A DNA stretch of 64,000 nucleotides from a virus. Below are positions 26,901-34,540 of the stretch, piece after piece. The stretch is from the IMG/VR virus record IMGVR_UViG_3300012005_000003, positions 13,041-77,040 of that record. The stretch is one strand, 5' to 3'. The first letter of the stretch is position 1, and every line of letters starts with the position of its first letter. The position numbers and the translations under genes were made by a program. The notes under the pieces are model-generated. The model saw only the letters and a program-made list of their open reading frames with translations, was not told the origin of the DNA and ran no database searches.

Positions 26901-28312
26901 GTATGTCTGCTTCTGCATACAATTGTAGAAAGAGCTTCTGAATATTCTAATAATAGATTCAGTTTATAGAAAGCATTGTAATTATTTCTAACGAAAGCTA
27001 CCATCGTATTTACATCAGATATGCTCCAGAATTGTTTGAACAGAAATTCTGTAGTCGTCAAAAACATAGATCCATTTCCAGAAGTTGTCTCTGAAATAGG
27101 TGTTTGTGTTATGTAAACAGACGTCAATGTTTTTGTCCAATCTGTAGTAGAACTATCTGGTAATATTCCTGTATTAGTGGTCAAAGATCTATAGTATGTT
27201 CCTCTGTACAATATTATATTATCAGGTCTGTATATTACATTTGAATCATAATCTTTATTATACACTTGCCAATAGCCAGGACTATTTGATGGTTGTTTGC
27301 CGGTGTTTCCGGCAAACATACTGATGTATAATACATTAAAATATTCAACAACTTCATATTGTGCATATATCGCAGCAGCGTTATAATATGGATATGCTAA
27401 AGATGTTACTTCAAATGTTATATTGTAGTTTAAACTTGTCTGATCATCTATCACAAATTGGCTTCCTACTGTTAATACATCAGGTGCAGATGTGAATTTT
27501 ATACTCTTTCTATCAGAATCTATGATCACTGATTCACTACTGACGAATATTCTATCCATTCGAAATACAACCTTGGCTTGTATGTAATGTTGGCTATTTG
27601 ACATACCAGCAGTAGTCAGTAAAGATGGATCCAGATCATGTGTTTCCAGAGTTTTTCCAGAAATGAGTTTATCTATTGTGTAAACACCATCATTCTTAGC
27701 ACTGTTTATTATTGTTATCTTTCTGCCTGTGTATAGACTTGATTCGAATCCAGGTTGAGAGTAAACAGGAAGATTGTAATGATCGTTCACTTGAATTATG
27801 TTCAAAGATGTGATGGTTCCTGTTACAGGAACATCGACATACGTTTGATTATCAGTAATAGTGATGATCATGATTGCATTATTCTTCACTGATGCAACCG
27901 TAAATGTACTGATAGGGCTTATAGTAGGTTCAAATTCTGTATTTCCAGTTCCGGTGAAATATATTTCAGTTCCTACGGGGTATAAAGTGTTGATCTTGTC
28001 TCCGTATACCCATTTAGAGTAGAAATTTGGAGCATTGTTCACTTTTGAAATACTAGCAAAACCAGAAGTTCTTGTATAGGCTTTAAATTCTAAACCTTTA
28101 TCATTGAATAGTTGAAATTTTACTAGATCTAGATCGTTAGCTTGCGAGTATTCAAAAGCTGGAATTCTTTCAAAGGTGTTGATAACCAACGTTTTGAAAG
28201 TGTCACTGGAGTTCTGATCAAAGAACATCTTGCCTTCATATCTATCTTCTATATCGTTATGTTTAAAATTGAGAGCATAGCCCTCTTTATCAAAGAAAAT
28301 AAGATTTTTCAC
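23969..28312 (-). CDS. Large baseplate/tail structural protein, 1447 aa
   Basis: A long soluble protein with many beta-rich segments and a distinctive helical C-terminal part (YRALVNAINYFGYNDLELYEYY, then LDEAIVKLSGLKKWIQENVIP). It stands first in the minus-strand fibre transcript (28.3 to 13.6 kb). Size and location next to the fibres suggest the baseplate wedge or the platform to which fibres attach, but no T4 baseplate protein could be matched by eye. The N-terminus MKNLIFFDKEGYALNFKHND is not a leader. The frame is intact throughout. Confidence 0.7.
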   Translation of the reverse strand: MKNLIFFDKEGYALNFKHNDIEDRYEGKMFFDQNSSDTFKTLVINTFERIPAFEYSQANDLDLVKFQLFNDKGLEFKAYTRTSGFASISKVNNAPNFYSKWVYGDKINTLYPVGTEIYFTGTGNTEFEPTISPISTFTVASVKNNAIMIITITDNQTYVDVPVTGTITSLNIIQVNDHYNLPVYSQPGFESSLYTGRKITIINSAKNDGVYTIDKLISGKTLETHDLDPSLLTTAGMSNSQHYIQAKVVFRMDRIFVSSESVIIDSDRKSIKFTSAPDVLTVGSQFVIDDQTSLNYNITFEVTSLAYPYYNAAAIYAQYEVVEYFNVLYISMFAGNTGKQPSNSPGYWQVYNKDYDSNVIYRPDNIILYRGTYYRSLTTNTGILPDSSTTDWTKTLTSVYITQTPISETTSGNGSMFLTTTEFLFKQFWSISDVNTMVAFVRNNYNAFYKLNLLLEYSEALSTIVCRSRHTHNAIDLFWTANVGNIVTVIDGTNMPIPVYMMNVSEQINTEFASFYTPYESPLFNIKHDSNYISENFEYNILFTGIDSFGLHITINGLQYGIPFDTNDTITLADWITTHATTLLKLGIVVTSVTNTLTVKSSYPNMLIDVEILLGSTAAYEFEHSVITFNTNPLFTVLSMVINDITYSVPFDTSISNTVLNWKNTYMYELLSSGIIVKSSGSTLSFSTINQTILDGLRYNVYTGHQFTYDRNDNYSVNYKKYGNTGIIIASNQISNTNLSVDLQTKGFATAMITHIKGSTFPLNNQEYNIIGLDPTNLTLSYQGPFWQDLTSVLVLQTREFIRQPRFGFDLDTTTKYRFRWLDDTTPEIFFYDFSGKNLATSGPFAYTGMLPLMDVTNENDANNRLVLNKIPNTDLSRVSIPKYQQTVFPELIYNLDKVDSTTDLTFEPEPFQTFLGFNAQDEGVKNNVVIGEMIEDISLTITTNPSSPADIINFNAEDMSINIISSTIFFTNYNFRAGQIISLYGYDNTNSTNQAKFLNNGKKFLIKNVYTNAIILDFFDESVLSTESSLTSITNPLPPFNTIPTGMTVTIKVEPKEFIRVNLYGQTEIEDARFRIQLDNVGHNIKHRDVYIFKQYDIIENGIDWIYLNRKRKEMLQVQPEIFNYVGAYRALVNAINYFGYNDLELYEYYRNINPNSANYKKLQKMEIPDIFDNSIPGWNEKDYIKNTLPNKNFEKTKLFNLTYRITDVDGNNIQAYSLDEAIVKLSGLKKWIQENVIPQSTKILDITGRADTSVNINVMHSGIYDRCIKDNEILDPVTFTAEGYLQPINPSGLYNINLDFSTMSGLSPDVWQLNIRTYETYPYWSVNNPYIIGDKIIFLGRIYQSQSINISLEPTRFTNDWKEVPFQPIQSIDELKTDLASYNFGADKNVDPFVVITATSYNNRGASFAYKKYYSLDGVFLLTDKGLSASMGVGAFDAGFDNSYN

Positions 28313-28359
28313 CCAGTGTCAATTGTTTATTGAACTATATATTGGAAAACTGCCGAACA

Positions 28360-28575
28360 CTAGCAGTCGTAAACATACCTCTTGCTGATTATCAAAGTCT
28401 TGGATTGAAAGTTTTTTATTTCAATATCTCCGTCATTGTCAACTTTAAATTGATTTGTTTCCAATTTTTTACCTGCCAAGGATTTAACAAAAGCTTTATC
28501 TTCTTTTGATAGTTTTCCATACCATTCCGACTTAACGATATTGCTGGCTATGAGTTTTTTGATTTCTTGTTCCAT
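28360..28575 (-). CDS. Small unknown protein, 71 aa
   Basis: The start MEQEIKKLIASNIVKSEWYG has an A-rich start region. It is soluble, Lys-rich, with a beta-type C-terminal half (DGDIEIKNFQSKTLIISKRYVYDC). It is the first gene upstream of the baseplate-like gene. No family recognised. Confidence 0.6.
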   Translation of the reverse strand: MEQEIKKLIASNIVKSEWYGKLSKEDKAFVKSLAGKKLETNQFKVDNDGDIEIKNFQSKTLIISKRYVYDC

Positions 28576-28620
28576 GCTGTTTATATGATATTTTGTTCAA
28601 TATGTTTAAATATATAGATC

Positions 28621-29082
28621 ATGATAACAAACTTTAAACAATTTAATGAAAATCTGTTGGTTCCACGCAACCTGGAAGGGCGCAATGAGAAGCTCAAGCA
28701 GATTAACATCAAGCTGCTTTCTCAGGAAGTGATAGATGATAATTTAGAACTTGATGAGTCATTCATGGACATAGATCCTAAATTCGTGAAACTGAAAAAA
28801 ATAAATGGCACTGTTACATTAACAGGAAATCATTGGACCGAAATTCCTGAATGGTTAAAAGATGTGAAAATAAGTGGAATTTTTGATTGTTCAGATAATA
28901 AGTTAACAACTTTAAAAAATTGTCCTCAGGATATAGGAGGAAGTTTTTGGTGTGCGTTCAACAAATTAACATCTCTTGAAGGATGTCCTAAAATATTAAA
29001 AAAATCTATCCATTGTTTTGACAATAAAGTTAAATTAAAACTTCCAGATTATGTTGATTTAAGAGGTAATATTTACAATTAA
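28621..29082 (+). CDS. Leader-bearing leucine-rich-repeat-like protein, 153 aa
   Basis: A paralogue of the protein at 11723-12253. The leader MITNFKQFNENLLVPRNLEG is one residue shorter around the cleavage site (FNEN instead of FINEN), so the L/I-x-E motif is imperfect. It carries the same repeats (LTTLKNCPQDIGGSFWC, LTSLEGCPKILKKSIHC). The ATG follows AAATATATAGATC. The two copies are on opposite strands 16 kb apart, indicating duplication by gene transfer inside the genome and not tandem doubling. Confidence 0.78.
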   Translation: MITNFKQFNENLLVPRNLEGRNEKLKQINIKLLSQEVIDDNLELDESFMDIDPKFVKLKKINGTVTLTGNHWTEIPEWLKDVKISGIFDCSDNKLTTLKNCPQDIGGSFWCAFNKLTSLEGCPKILKKSIHCFDNKVKLKLPDYVDLRGNIYN

Positions 29083-29085
29083 AAT

Positions 29086-29808
29086 TTAATCTTCATCTGA
29101 AGATTCTCCGTTTTCCATTTCTTCTTCACTCTGAACTGGTTCTATGAAATCTCCTTGCTCTCTTTGTAACATCTCGGCTTTATCAGAAGCGTCTTCTTTC
29201 TCTTGTTGTCTTTTAATATTTCTATCTTTGACAAATTCATCCAACATATTATTCATTTCTTTCATGTTCAAGATGTTAGTCTTGTCTTGTTCTGTTACAT
29301 CTTCAGGAGTCATGATGGCCATGAACATCTCTTTCATAGATCTGTAGTTATTCTCTATTTCCTTAAATTTTATAGATAGAGATTTTATATTATCTCGCAT
29401 ATCCTTCTGCAGATTTCCTACAACTTCTATCATACGAGCACTATCATCACCATTATCGAGTTTAGTCATTCCTGATACGTATAATCTTTTGGATTGTTCA
29501 ACCATGAATTTCAAATATGCATAACCTTCGATGTCTTCTTCCATCTTATCGATCACCAATTGGTTTTTCAATGCCTCTTCACCCAGATGCATCTTCACTA
29601 CTTCGACTATCATAGATCTTGATTTTCCTATGTATTTTTCAAGATCACTTTCGTAATCGTAAACTTGAACATTGTCGCCCAATCCTGGTATATCATCAGC
29701 AGTAGGAAAAAACTCTTTAGGATCAGTTTTCACTGAATTTATGACTAGTTCATAGTCGTCCATGAGATCTTTTTTCTTCTTTTGGTTTTCTGTTGGTTCT
29801 TTTGGCAT
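29086..29808 (-). CDS. Unknown helical acidic-tailed protein, 240 aa
   Basis: The protein is nearly all helix, rich in Met, Glu and Lys (IKSLSIKFKEIENNYRSMKEMF), and ends in an acidic tail (EEEMENGESSDED). It likely forms a coiled-coil oligomer. A small terminase subunit (T4 gp16-like) or a structural scaffold protein is a possible identity from shape and size alone, without sequence proof. A TATATA lies about 10 bases before the start. Confidence 0.6.
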   Translation of the reverse strand: MPKEPTENQKKKKDLMDDYELVINSVKTDPKEFFPTADDIPGLGDNVQVYDYESDLEKYIGKSRSMIVEVVKMHLGEEALKNQLVIDKMEEDIEGYAYLKFMVEQSKRLYVSGMTKLDNGDDSARMIEVVGNLQKDMRDNIKSLSIKFKEIENNYRSMKEMFMAIMTPEDVTEQDKTNILNMKEMNNMLDEFVKDRNIKRQQEKEDASDKAEMLQREQGDFIEPVQSEEEMENGESSDED

Positions 29809-29830
29809 ATTGCTATATATCTAGTTTGAT

Positions 29831-30160
29831 CTAAACAGGCTGATAGTCGAAAGAAGAGTCCATCTTCTTGAGCATTGCAAATTTCTTGATTAGTTCTTTC
29901 TTTATGTTTGGAAGTTTCAATCTTTCAATAAAAGACAAATCCCATTTGATATTACCGTTATCGCCAAATCTACAAATAGATTTTCCAAAAGTTCTTCCTG
30001 GATCTTTTTCTTCCGAATCATAAACTGTTACAGATCCAAGGTGTCCAACACACTTCATGCCGTGTTTCGATAGCTCTGAAGCGAGTTCTATCAATCTCTG
30101 AGCCATGAAATCATTTCTTCTTTCATTGATAAATGTTTCATAGGTCTTAATAGTTTTCAT
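29831..30160 (-). CDS. Leader-bearing unknown protein, 109 aa
   Basis: MKTIKTYETFINER is the leader here closest to T4 MKTYQEFIAEA, and FINE fits the I-x-E site. The body has a segment HGMKCVGHLGSVTVYD that resembles LLKCVGRLCLLIHD in the leader-bearing protein at 46836-47237, so the two may be distant relatives. It is divergent from the leader-bearing gene at 30194, with 33 bases between their starts, and the TATATA there may serve this gene. Confidence 0.7.
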   Translation of the reverse strand: MKTIKTYETFINERRNDFMAQRLIELASELSKHGMKCVGHLGSVTVYDSEEKDPGRTFGKSICRFGDNGNIKWDLSFIERLKLPNIKKELIKKFAMLKKMDSSFDYQPV

Positions 30161-30193
30161 ATGCTTATATATAATTCAAATAGGTTTATCATC

Positions 30194-30805
30194 ATGATCC
30201 ATAATTTCAAACAGTTTCTTAACAAAATATACGAAGGCTACCAAGTTCCAAACGATGGTAGAAAATATAAATCTCTTTCTAGCGATGATATGAAAAAGAT
30301 TGCAAGTAGAAGATTATCAGATTCTGATATGAAACATCCTAGTCATGATATTGAAACAGCAGAAGTTGAAAAGGCTCCAAAGCTTAAAACAATGCCAGGA
30401 TTCAGAAGACTCATGTATAAGGATGCGGATCCTAAAAATATCAATGCAATCGCTTATGGTCCACTTGATATAGTTTTTGAACTAGATTTGGAAAACATAC
30501 CAGTTTATTCTGAATATCTAGAATCAAAACATAAAAACAAAAATGGATATGGCATAGGAAAGGCTTTATATTATGGATGGTCAGCAGATCAATACAGTGA
30601 TCAGCCTTATTTCTTTGTGACTTTATCTATAAACGATTCTAATGACAAACCAGCAGCAAACTTCATTCCTGATGTTCCTGTAGACGAACATGAAATGTAT
30701 GATCTTGTCTGGCAATTACTGGATGCGATAGATGATGTTAAAAGTGACAAAGAAGAATTACTCAATCCTATATATGTTACTAGCGGTAGACTAACCGATA
30801 AATAG
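30194..30805 (+). CDS. Leader-bearing unknown protein, 203 aa
   Basis: The start at 30194 (MIHNFKQFLNKIYEG) is preferred over an ATG at 30161, which would put 11 extra residues before the leader. The site reads FLNK or KIYE, so cleavage may be shifted. The body (VFELDLENIPVYSEYLESKH, ALYYGWSADQYSDQPYFFVTL) is mixed alpha/beta with no known motif. Divergent from another leader-bearing gene. Confidence 0.68.
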   Translation: MIHNFKQFLNKIYEGYQVPNDGRKYKSLSSDDMKKIASRRLSDSDMKHPSHDIETAEVEKAPKLKTMPGFRRLMYKDADPKNINAIAYGPLDIVFELDLENIPVYSEYLESKHKNKNGYGIGKALYYGWSADQYSDQPYFFVTLSINDSNDKPAANFIPDVPVDEHEMYDLVWQLLDAIDDVKSDKEELLNPIYVTSGRLTDK

Positions 30806-30847
30806 AACATCAAGAGAGAACAATTTTTAATTGATGAATGTTTTTAG

Positions 30848-30855
30848 TATTTTTG
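30848..30855 (+). promoter_or_regulatory. TAnnTTTG promoter box five bases from an ATG
   Basis: TATTTTTG fits the Bacteroidetes -7 consensus. It ends four bases before the ATG at 30860, so the transcript would start at or next to the start codon. The same arrangement, TTTAGTATTTTTGnTAnATGA, recurs at 42719. Confidence 0.5.
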
Positions 30856-30859
30856 CTAC

Positions 30860-31213
30860 ATGAAAAATAAAACAGAATTTAATGCTGAGCTTTCAACTCT
30901 GATGGAAAAATACAACATAGGATTAAGTGTAATGGTGACTGAGTTTAAAGAAGGAAACAATACAGTCATGTCAACTTCAGTATTCGATACAGTAAAAAAT
31001 AAATCTCGCAGGAACAAACTACTAAAAGAAGTTTCGGATCTTTTCCAGAAAACTGGTTTGGATTATTCTAAAATCAAGAATATTAATGATGTTTTAGAAT
31101 CTGCAAAATTAGAATTAGAGATGTTAACACTAATCAGAGATATTAAAGAAGTTGCAATATCAGAAAATGTTAAGAAGAAACTGAAATCTATAAGATCAAA
31201 CAAAAAGATATAA
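30860..31213 (+). CDS. Unknown protein, 117 aa, perhaps leaderless mRNA
   Basis: MKNKTEFNAELSTLMEKYNIGL is followed by a beta segment (SVMVTEFKEGNNTVMSTSVFD) and a Lys-rich helical half ending in KLKSIRSNKKI. It could bind nucleic acid by charge, but no motif is clear. The TAnnTTTG box almost touches the start codon, implying early expression by the host polymerase from a leaderless mRNA. No clear terminator follows. Confidence 0.65.
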   Translation: MKNKTEFNAELSTLMEKYNIGLSVMVTEFKEGNNTVMSTSVFDTVKNKSRRNKLLKEVSDLFQKTGLDYSKIKNINDVLESAKLELEMLTLIRDIKEVAISENVKKKLKSIRSNKKI

Positions 31214-31296
31214 AATTAAATTCAGTTATGAAGCTATAATCAGTTACTTAATATTATACTCGATATTTTGAAAGTTAAAAAACTTAAATCAATTGA

Positions 31297-31506
31297 ATAA
31301 TAGAAAAATATTTAGTAGTAACAGGAAATGAACAAGGTGTAGAATTGGATGATATTATTCCTTTTGAATGGTTAGATAAAGCTGAAGATTTATTTACAAT
31401 ATATCTAGGTGAATATGGATGTACTGCAATGTATAAAATTTGTCTTGATAAAATGATTTTAGTTAAAAACAACATAATTTTTAAAAAACATGATCTGGAA
31501 TATTAA
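31297..31506 (+). pseudogene. Degraded small gene in a 325-base gap
   Basis: Between 31214 and 31538 no frame has a normal start. From 31297 a frame reads IEKYLVVTGNEQGVELDD and on to KKHDLEY before TAA at 31504. It looks coding in composition. Just upstream, in another frame, LKVKKLKSIE runs into TAA TAG at the point where IEKYLV begins, so a small insertion or deletion seems to have broken an older gene. The rest of the gap holds only AT-rich sequence. Confidence 0.45.
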
Positions 31507-31538
31507 AATAAAAGAATATTACACTAAAACTGTAAGTA

Positions 31539-31850
31539 ATGAAAAATAAATGCATAGAAGGATATGATTATCCAAAAAAGATCATTTTAGAACTAATCAG
31601 AACCTTTGGTTTTTATGTCGATGTAGACAAATGGGAAGATAAAGATAAAGAATATCTGAGGATTAAATCTAAGGAATATGAAGAAGTTAATATAATTCTT
31701 TATAGAGATTCTCTTGAGGTGCAAGTTCATCAAGAAAGAGAATATCTTGAAGATTTGTTCAGAAAATCTTTAATGAGCATTGGAGAAATCGAATTTAAAA
31801 AGAAGCTTCAGAACCTAATGTCAATGGAATTCATGAGACATGAAGACTAA
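31539..31850 (+). CDS. Unknown protein, 103 aa
   Basis: The start MKNKCIEGYDYPKKIIL leads to a charged, mixed alpha/beta protein with many Glu and Lys (REYLEDLFRKSLMSIGEIEFKKK). No family recognised. It follows the degraded gene by about 30 bases and precedes the H1-like gene, whose own promoter-like box lies between them. Confidence 0.62.
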   Translation: MKNKCIEGYDYPKKIILELIRTFGFYVDVDKWEDKDKEYLRIKSKEYEEVNIILYRDSLEVQVHQEREYLEDLFRKSLMSIGEIEFKKKLQNLMSMEFMRHED

Positions 31851-31928
31851 AACCAATAATGATCTTGTTTAATTTTTTTAAACAAGTTTTAATTTTTGTC
31901 ATATAATAATCAAACAAATAACTCAAAC

Positions 31929-32102
31929 ATGACAAAATCAGAAATTTTCGATCAATTAGCAACACAATGGGAAGCTTTTACAGCAGCTCACAACAGTACA
32001 AAGAAGAAAGATGCAGCAGAAGCTCGTAAGGCTTTAGGAGAAATCAAAAAATTAGTTACTCCGTATCGTGCTGCTTCAGTAGAAGAGGCTAAAAAGGCTT
32101 AA
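31929..32102 (+). CDS. Histone H1-like small basic DNA-binding protein, 57 aa
   Basis: The ATG at 31929 (MTKSEIFDQLATQWEAF) is chosen over a TTG at 31896 because a TAATTTTTG promoter box ends at 31898. The segment ARKALGEIKKLVTPYR resembles the AxGTRxRKxxQELKxLAQExR core of Bacteroidetes H1-like proteins, two helices that coat DNA. KKKDAAEARKA is strongly basic and the tail VEEAKKA is short. An abundant nucleoid-type protein on phage DNA would fit. A strong terminator follows 20 bases downstream, supporting a single-gene transcript. The similarity is modest. Confidence 0.55.
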   Translation: MTKSEIFDQLATQWEAFTAAHNSTKKKDAAEARKALGEIKKLVTPYRAASVEEAKKA

Positions 32103-32121
32103 TTCTTTATATAAAATATGC

Positions 32122-32154
32122 AAAAGCTCGTAGTTTGAAACTACGAGCTTTTTT
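32122..32154 (+). terminator. Rho-independent terminator after the H1-like gene
   Basis: AGCTCGTAGTTT at 32125-32136 pairs with AAACTACGAGCT at 32138-32149 and six T follow. One of the strongest hairpins in the window. Confidence 0.9.
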
Positions 32155-32166
32155 AATATATACAAT

Positions 32167-32712
32167 ATGAAACATATGAAACATATTAAACTTTTTGAAA
32201 CATTCATTGCTGAATCCAAACAGTCATTTCCTGATATCCAGAAAGAGAAGAAGGAACTTGACAAATTAGGAAGATATGAGATATTTGTTGGTAAACCTGA
32301 ACAAGTGTCTAATTTTTTGAAAGAATGTGATCCTGACATGTTGAAATGGATCCAGGAGATGTCTGATACACAAGTCAAAGTATATCTTTCGCCGAACAAT
32401 AGATATCTTATGAGACCTATCGGAATCTTATCTTTAGAAAAAGGTTTATTGAAAGTTGATTTAAATAAAGCAAGATTGTTAGAATCCATCAACTGGATGA
32501 GCATGGAAATACCCGCAGAATCAGAATGGGAAATAACAGATGGTAAATTCAAAGATTCCAAAGTGTATAAAATCAAGAAATTTGATAATTCTTACATTAT
32601 ACCTTCAGATAGAGTAAATTGGTTTAAAGAACATATTGGAACAACAGTTAGATTCAAATACGATCCATCTGAAATGTTGATGACCAATATTCATATCAGT
32701 AAAAGAGCTTAA
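32167..32712 (+). CDS. Leader-bearing unknown protein, 181 aa
   Basis: The start reads MKHMKHIKLFETFIAES: the first three codons ATGAAACAT are duplicated, so translation may begin at 32167 or 32176. FIAES matches the T4 site FIAEA very well. The body is soluble (GRYEIFVGKPEQVSNFLKEC, VKVYLSPNNRYLMRPIGIL) and mixed alpha/beta with no known motif. TATATA lies nine bases before the first ATG and directly follows the terminator, giving a compact transcription unit. Confidence 0.75.
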   Translation: MKHMKHIKLFETFIAESKQSFPDIQKEKKELDKLGRYEIFVGKPEQVSNFLKECDPDMLKWIQEMSDTQVKVYLSPNNRYLMRPIGILSLEKGLLKVDLNKARLLESINWMSMEIPAESEWEITDGKFKDSKVYKIKKFDNSYIIPSDRVNWFKEHIGTTVRFKYDPSEMLMTNIHISKRA

Positions 32713-32714
32713 AA

Positions 32715-32909
32715 TTATATTTTATTTAGTATCTTTTCGTATTCTTCAAATCTATGTTCTCTGATAGGTTTTATTTTTGGTTCAGTTGAAAAATGTAATA
32801 GCAGGCAAGGACTTATGTTTTTATAAGTGTCAACATATTCATAATGTTCAAGTTCTCTGTTGTTTATGCGCTGTTTTATTTTGCAGTGATAAGGATACAT
32901 GTGTTGCAA
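32715..32909 (-). CDS. Small unknown protein, 64 aa
   Basis: MQHMYPYHCKIKQRINNRELEHYEYVD is His- and Tyr-rich, with the end KPIREHRFEEYEKILNKI probably helical. Convergent with the leader-bearing gene, with two bases between the stops. No family recognised, and the coding status is less certain than for its neighbours. Confidence 0.45.
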   Translation of the reverse strand: MQHMYPYHCKIKQRINNRELEHYEYVDTYKNISPCLLLHFSTEPKIKPIREHRFEEYEKILNKI

Positions 32910-32960
32910 ATATACTAAAAATATTCAAAACTTAAACATTTTATTTGAATATTAAATACC

Positions 32961-33641
32961 ATGGACCCTATCATTTACATAGACATGGACGATACTATTG
33001 CAGATTTTAAAACTGCAAGCAGATCCAGATCCCAAAATGCCACAATGCATATTGAGAAATTATACCCTCAGTCCAAAGTTGGTTTCTTTAAAAACCTAGA
33101 ACCAATACCAGGAGCAATAGAAGGCGTAGAGAGACTCATATCAAAGGATTACGATGTTAATTTCTTAACAAGGCCAAGTATTCATAACACACATTGTTAC
33201 ACCGAAAAAGCCGAATGGATCAAAAAATATTTTGGACATGATATGTTGAAAAATCTATATTTCAGTTGTGACAAGAGCAGATTGATAGGAGATTATCTGA
33301 TCGATGATCATATCAGCAACAATGATTTCAAAGGGACTTTTATCCAGTATGGAACAAAACCTTTCTTGGATTGGAAAATAGTTACAGATTTCATCATATA
33401 TCAAGAGGAAGAGATCATAGATAATGATTTCATCAGGCCTATGTACAATTCTAAAATAGAACATCTGATCAATACAGATAATGATCATATAAGATCTTTA
33501 TATAAATCATGGGGTAAAGGTGATTGTAGCACTGTGGGTTTATTGAAAATTTTATTAAAGCAACAGATCATGTTTGAAGAAACTGATTTTCATTACAATG
33601 GAGATTATAATGATATAAAAAACTTTTTAGATGGAAAATAG
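32961..33641 (+). CDS. 5'(3')-deoxyribonucleotidase (NT5C/HAD family)
   Basis: The enzyme dephosphorylates deoxynucleoside monophosphates and would tune the dNTP pool during phage replication. The HAD motifs are present: IYIDMDDTIADF (residues 5-16, nucleophile Asp8 and acid Asp10), VNFLTRP for motif II, DKSRLIGDYLIDDH with the motif III Lys and the two acidic residues of motif IV. The HAD domain ends near residue 150. A C-terminal stretch of about 70 residues (IRSLYKSWGKGDCSTVGLLKI) is extra compared with the usual 180-200 residue family and its role is unknown. The next gene overlaps its end by 11 bases. Confidence 0.85.
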   Translation: MDPIIYIDMDDTIADFKTASRSRSQNATMHIEKLYPQSKVGFFKNLEPIPGAIEGVERLISKDYDVNFLTRPSIHNTHCYTEKAEWIKKYFGHDMLKNLYFSCDKSRLIGDYLIDDHISNNDFKGTFIQYGTKPFLDWKIVTDFIIYQEEEIIDNDFIRPMYNSKIEHLINTDNDHIRSLYKSWGKGDCSTVGLLKILLKQQIMFEETDFHYNGDYNDIKNFLDGK

Positions 33642-33999
33642 ATTTTTAGAAACAAATATAGAGATTGCAGAGTTTGCTTATGTTGATAAATATAATCACA
33701 ACGGAACTAAATTTTATAAATTTGATTTTACACCTGATGCTTTATTTAGAACAGCAGAAGATTTAAAGTTTCATTGCTCATGGGATTGGATCATGCCGGT
33801 TTTAGAAAAAGCTCAACTGACTTTAATGAAAATGGGTTTAGACTGTAATGTAGTTTTAGACAGACATGGAGCAGCAGTAAACGTTTTAGGTATCACCATT
33901 GATATAGAATATGTAGGATTAGAAAATACCAAAATAGAAACAATGTACAAATCTGTTTTAACATTGATAAGATATATCAAGAATATAGATCAATTATAA
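33631..33999 (+). CDS. Conserved phage-type protein, unknown, 122 aa
   Basis: The start overlaps the nucleotidase gene, indicating translational coupling. The segment LKFHCSWDWIMPVLEKAQ is typical of small proteins found repeatedly in Bacteroidetes phages and prophages, always without known role. The rest is mixed alpha/beta (VVLDRHGAAVNVLGITIDIEYV). No catalytic motif seen. Confidence 0.7.
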   Translation: MENRFLETNIEIAEFAYVDKYNHNGTKFYKFDFTPDALFRTAEDLKFHCSWDWIMPVLEKAQLTLMKMGLDCNVVLDRHGAAVNVLGITIDIEYVGLENTKIETMYKSVLTLIRYIKNIDQL

Positions 34000-34003
34000 A
34001 TTT

Positions 34004-34432
34004 TTATTTAATTATTTCTAACAAAGTCACAGGATGTATTTCTAACAGATTGTGAGTTTTGTCTACCATTAAAGAACCTGTTACTTTTATTGTATCGTTG
34101 ATCTTGGGTATTATTATTTTATTGACATAGCCTTTACAGCTACATGACATTGGAAATATTGCTTTATGAGCACAGACAATTTCCAATATCAGACAACTAT
34201 CCTGTTTAGAATAATTATTAGGCAATAATGTAAAATTAGTATCATTCAACTTCAATCTGATATGATAATCTCCATCAAGTTCAGAATGTACATAAGTTAC
34301 AGTTCCTGTGAATGTTGTATCTTTTATTGTGATCAATCTATCAGAATTGAATATATGATTTTTTGGAACATTTTGAGCTTTAACAACCAAAATACAAAAC
34401 GTAATAATGATTATTAAAAATACTCTTTTCAT
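34004..34432 (-). CDS. Secreted OB-fold-like protein with signal peptide, 142 aa
   Basis: Residues 1-19 (MKRVFLIIIITFCILVVKA) form a signal peptide, with cleavage likely before QNVPK. The mature part looks like a small beta barrel (TFTGTVTYVHSELDGDYHIRL, KVTGSLMVDK) ending in LLEIHPVTLLEI, the EIHPV ending common in bacterial secreted OB-like proteins, usually as HxWxEIHPV. CSCK and other Cys could be oxidised outside the cytoplasm. A periplasmic phage protein might block superinfection or modify the envelope, but no evidence is seen. The ATG follows CATATATAAAAT. Confidence 0.68.
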   Translation of the reverse strand: MKRVFLIIIITFCILVVKAQNVPKNHIFNSDRLITIKDTTFTGTVTYVHSELDGDYHIRLKLNDTNFTLLPNNYSKQDSCLILEIVCAHKAIFPMSCSCKGYVNKIIIPKINDTIKVTGSLMVDKTHNLLEIHPVTLLEIIK

Positions 34433-34540
34433 ATTTTATATATGATGAGTATTTTATTTTTTACTACAAATTATGTGTAATGAACATATTGTTAATGATA
34501 AATTAACTTTAATTTAAAGTTTCAATTTTTAAAACAAAAT

